A DNA stretch of 64,000 nt, from positions 242,642 through 306,641 of the forward strand of contig NZ_BAABJH010000007.1 in NCBI RefSeq assembly GCF_039543205.1, given 5' to 3'. Every line of letters begins with the position of its first letter. The first letter of the stretch is position 1. The DNA comes from Flaviramulus_B aquimarinus (GTDB lineage: Bacteria > Bacteroidota > Bacteroidia > Flavobacteriales > Flavobacteriaceae). The notes beneath the pieces are model-generated. The model searched no databases. It saw nothing but the letters and a program-made list of their open reading frames with translations, and was not told the DNA's origin. Shown in pieces: positions 63,801 through 64,000 of this stretch. A program made the position numbers and the translations under genes.

Positions 63801-64000
63801 TCAATAGTTTAATCACATCTTGGTATTTAGGCGTTGATAATGATAATGATGGGTTTTTTAGTAATCAAACCATAACAAATCAATGTACTAACCCTGGAGG
63901 TTATTCAGCTACAGCCTTAACTATTGATGACTGTGACGATACAGACGATACCATCCACCCGAATACAGTATGGTACATCGGTGTTGACGCAGACAACGAT
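60815..64000 (+). CDS. Sulfatase 3: sulfatase-LamG-LamG-metal-binding repeats (3' end beyond window)
   Basis: An open frame of 1062 codons up to the window edge, with no stop. It is a third paralog: signal peptide ending NSNVFSQ; sulfatase domain (about 24-535) with D33-D34, formylglycine Cys79 in CAPTRAALLSG, HLGKYHVGE, FISDNGGA and RGYKGDLYEGGIRS. Two LamG domains follow (about 548-768 and 778-1005). From about residue 1005 there is a metal-binding stretch with DNDNDGFF, a Cys pair and DDCDDTDDTIHP, and then WYIGVDADND begins another copy. Such DxDxDG/DCDD repeats resemble calcium-binding thrombospondin type 3 or MopE-like units. The C-terminus, probably T9SS, is not seen. Confidence 0.9.
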   Translation, partial: MKPIISLLVWLCLLFNSNVFSQTDPNIILIIADDMGWSQVSTGLTNLNNPSDFFETPNIETLASEGIAFPYGYVNGANCAPTRAALLSGQYPARPTNNIFAVDNLNRGGNSTLLVGPDNGLPNGIDELPNDPLTNDAITLAETMKLAGYSTVHLGKYHVGENEDTDVSDNAATDQGFDTNFGGGTKGNPGDYFASSGMPYTFGGSIGPELDAYAEVYLNDDLTDSDYLLDGNSLIGTPKHVTDAMVEAATDWIDTNSNNPFFMHFSNYAVHGPFNPSDARPDLRAKYNDKAINNPGLMGHDFKPGQAALGEGMDQAIGRLINHLKTTSDPRNPGKMLSENTLVYFISDNGGAVRTEDNGPLRGYKGDLYEGGIRSVTFAWSEAPWLANKGTVNTTPIIAFDLYPTFVEAAGGSLPGGGYEIDGESQWQMLINGTAMTRDALYWHFPGYIRSQTPVTVIRKGDYKLIHFYETADYEMYDLINDISETTNLLDGNPDQATIDLANDMVTDMRTHLIDTSAPLPTYRSGANAGDEVPLPALISNTPSNSTDGCQAESGYNAYWDFDIASNADDASVNLNNPIATTGTLSYDAVDFKEGDQSVVFNGSTRIQYNDGTFLNASTASRSVSVWIKPTNLTGTQEILDEGGNGNGLAIRLNNATLEAQITNNTDPDENVSAIFPNDGDWHHIALVFDGANTSLKLYIDGVEEDVNSSAFSILDTHSSPGGIGGVMSNDAFNSGETGTYFTGKMDAFAVYDSVLTESQVQNSACYIPPPSSGCVTVAKSSFEAFWDFDNGNNADDVSGNNHDPQIAISSGITFDSNDFKDGDQSIAFNGTEAIQYATNSGTPDNFLNTSTSSRSIAVWIKPTNLTGNQNIFDEGGNNKGIAVRLSGGNLESVIRDTNSTASLISASFPNDGAWHHVAMVYDGSTTNHTLYIDGSQVANDNSANVPGTVPSNLSYGGIAGKLSGKDSFQNTLDAFFTGKMDAFALSNGVLSGDQINSLITSWYLGVDNDNDGFFSNQTITNQCTNPGGYSATALTIDDCDDTDDTIHPNTVWYIGVDADND

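Overview
The window is AT-rich chromosomal DNA that looks like a marine member of the Flavobacteriaceae (phylum Bacteroidota). Several things point there. Type IX secretion (T9SS) C-terminal domains recur. Promoter -7 boxes fit the Bacteroidota form TAnnTTTG, and there are no obvious Shine-Dalgarno sites. Lineage-typical families are present (DUF349, OstA-like, tandem DUF368, a DUF6495-like protein), and multidomain sulfatases carry LamG modules. The exact genus is not decided. I see no tRNA, rRNA, CRISPR array, insertion sequence or prophage.

Layout. 1-5.3 kb: an outer-membrane-biogenesis style operon of two PPIases, a PPIase-like lipoprotein and a MoxR ATPase, meeting a convergent polytopic membrane protein. 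7.3-9.6 kb: aconitase. 9.8-15.2 kb: a leucine-rich-repeat lipoprotein, mazG, and a large T9SS type B protein with a C-type lectin domain. 15.2-24.6 kb (minus): OstA-like protein, class III aminotransferase, TPR protein, two DUF368 polyprenyl-phosphate transporters, aroE and a DUF349 protein. 24.8-25.8 kb: two small secreted proteins, one apparently frameshifted. 25.9-31.8 kb (minus): rlmH, and the run rdgB, (p)ppGpp synthetase/hydrolase, Fur-family regulator, purA; hpf lies on plus. 31.9-40.5 kb: nadC, a BrkB-like protein, priA, an orphan LytTR response regulator (minus), rpsF-rpsR-rplI, a DUF6495-like protein and hisS.

40.5-64 kb is the accessory part: two giant paralogous T9SS proteins (1073 and 1739 aa, minus) and three tandem sulfatases (2651 aa, 856 aa, and one cut off by the window end after 1062 codons, plus). 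The sulfatases share a C-A-P-T-R formylglycine motif and LamG modules. The first also carries 19 tandem Ig/PKD-like units with a five-unit super-repeat. No SusC/SusD pair, formylglycine-generating enzyme or local hybrid regulator is visible, so maturation and control must come from elsewhere.

The most interesting observation is a shared, apparently undescribed regulatory layout. A pair of 12-bp direct repeats (roughly wCGATnAARTRC) with a 20-21 bp period sits just upstream of the TAnnTTTG box of both giant secreted proteins and of sulfatases 2 and 3. Sulfatase 1 has a diverged pair with the same period and phase. This suggests that one transcription factor controls the whole surface/secreted locus. 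The two giant genes also share a small leader hairpin.

Several starts look non-ATG (GTG at 2063, probable TTG at 24618, possible TTG at 2916), and some starts are revised here because overlaps or promoter positions favour a downstream codon.
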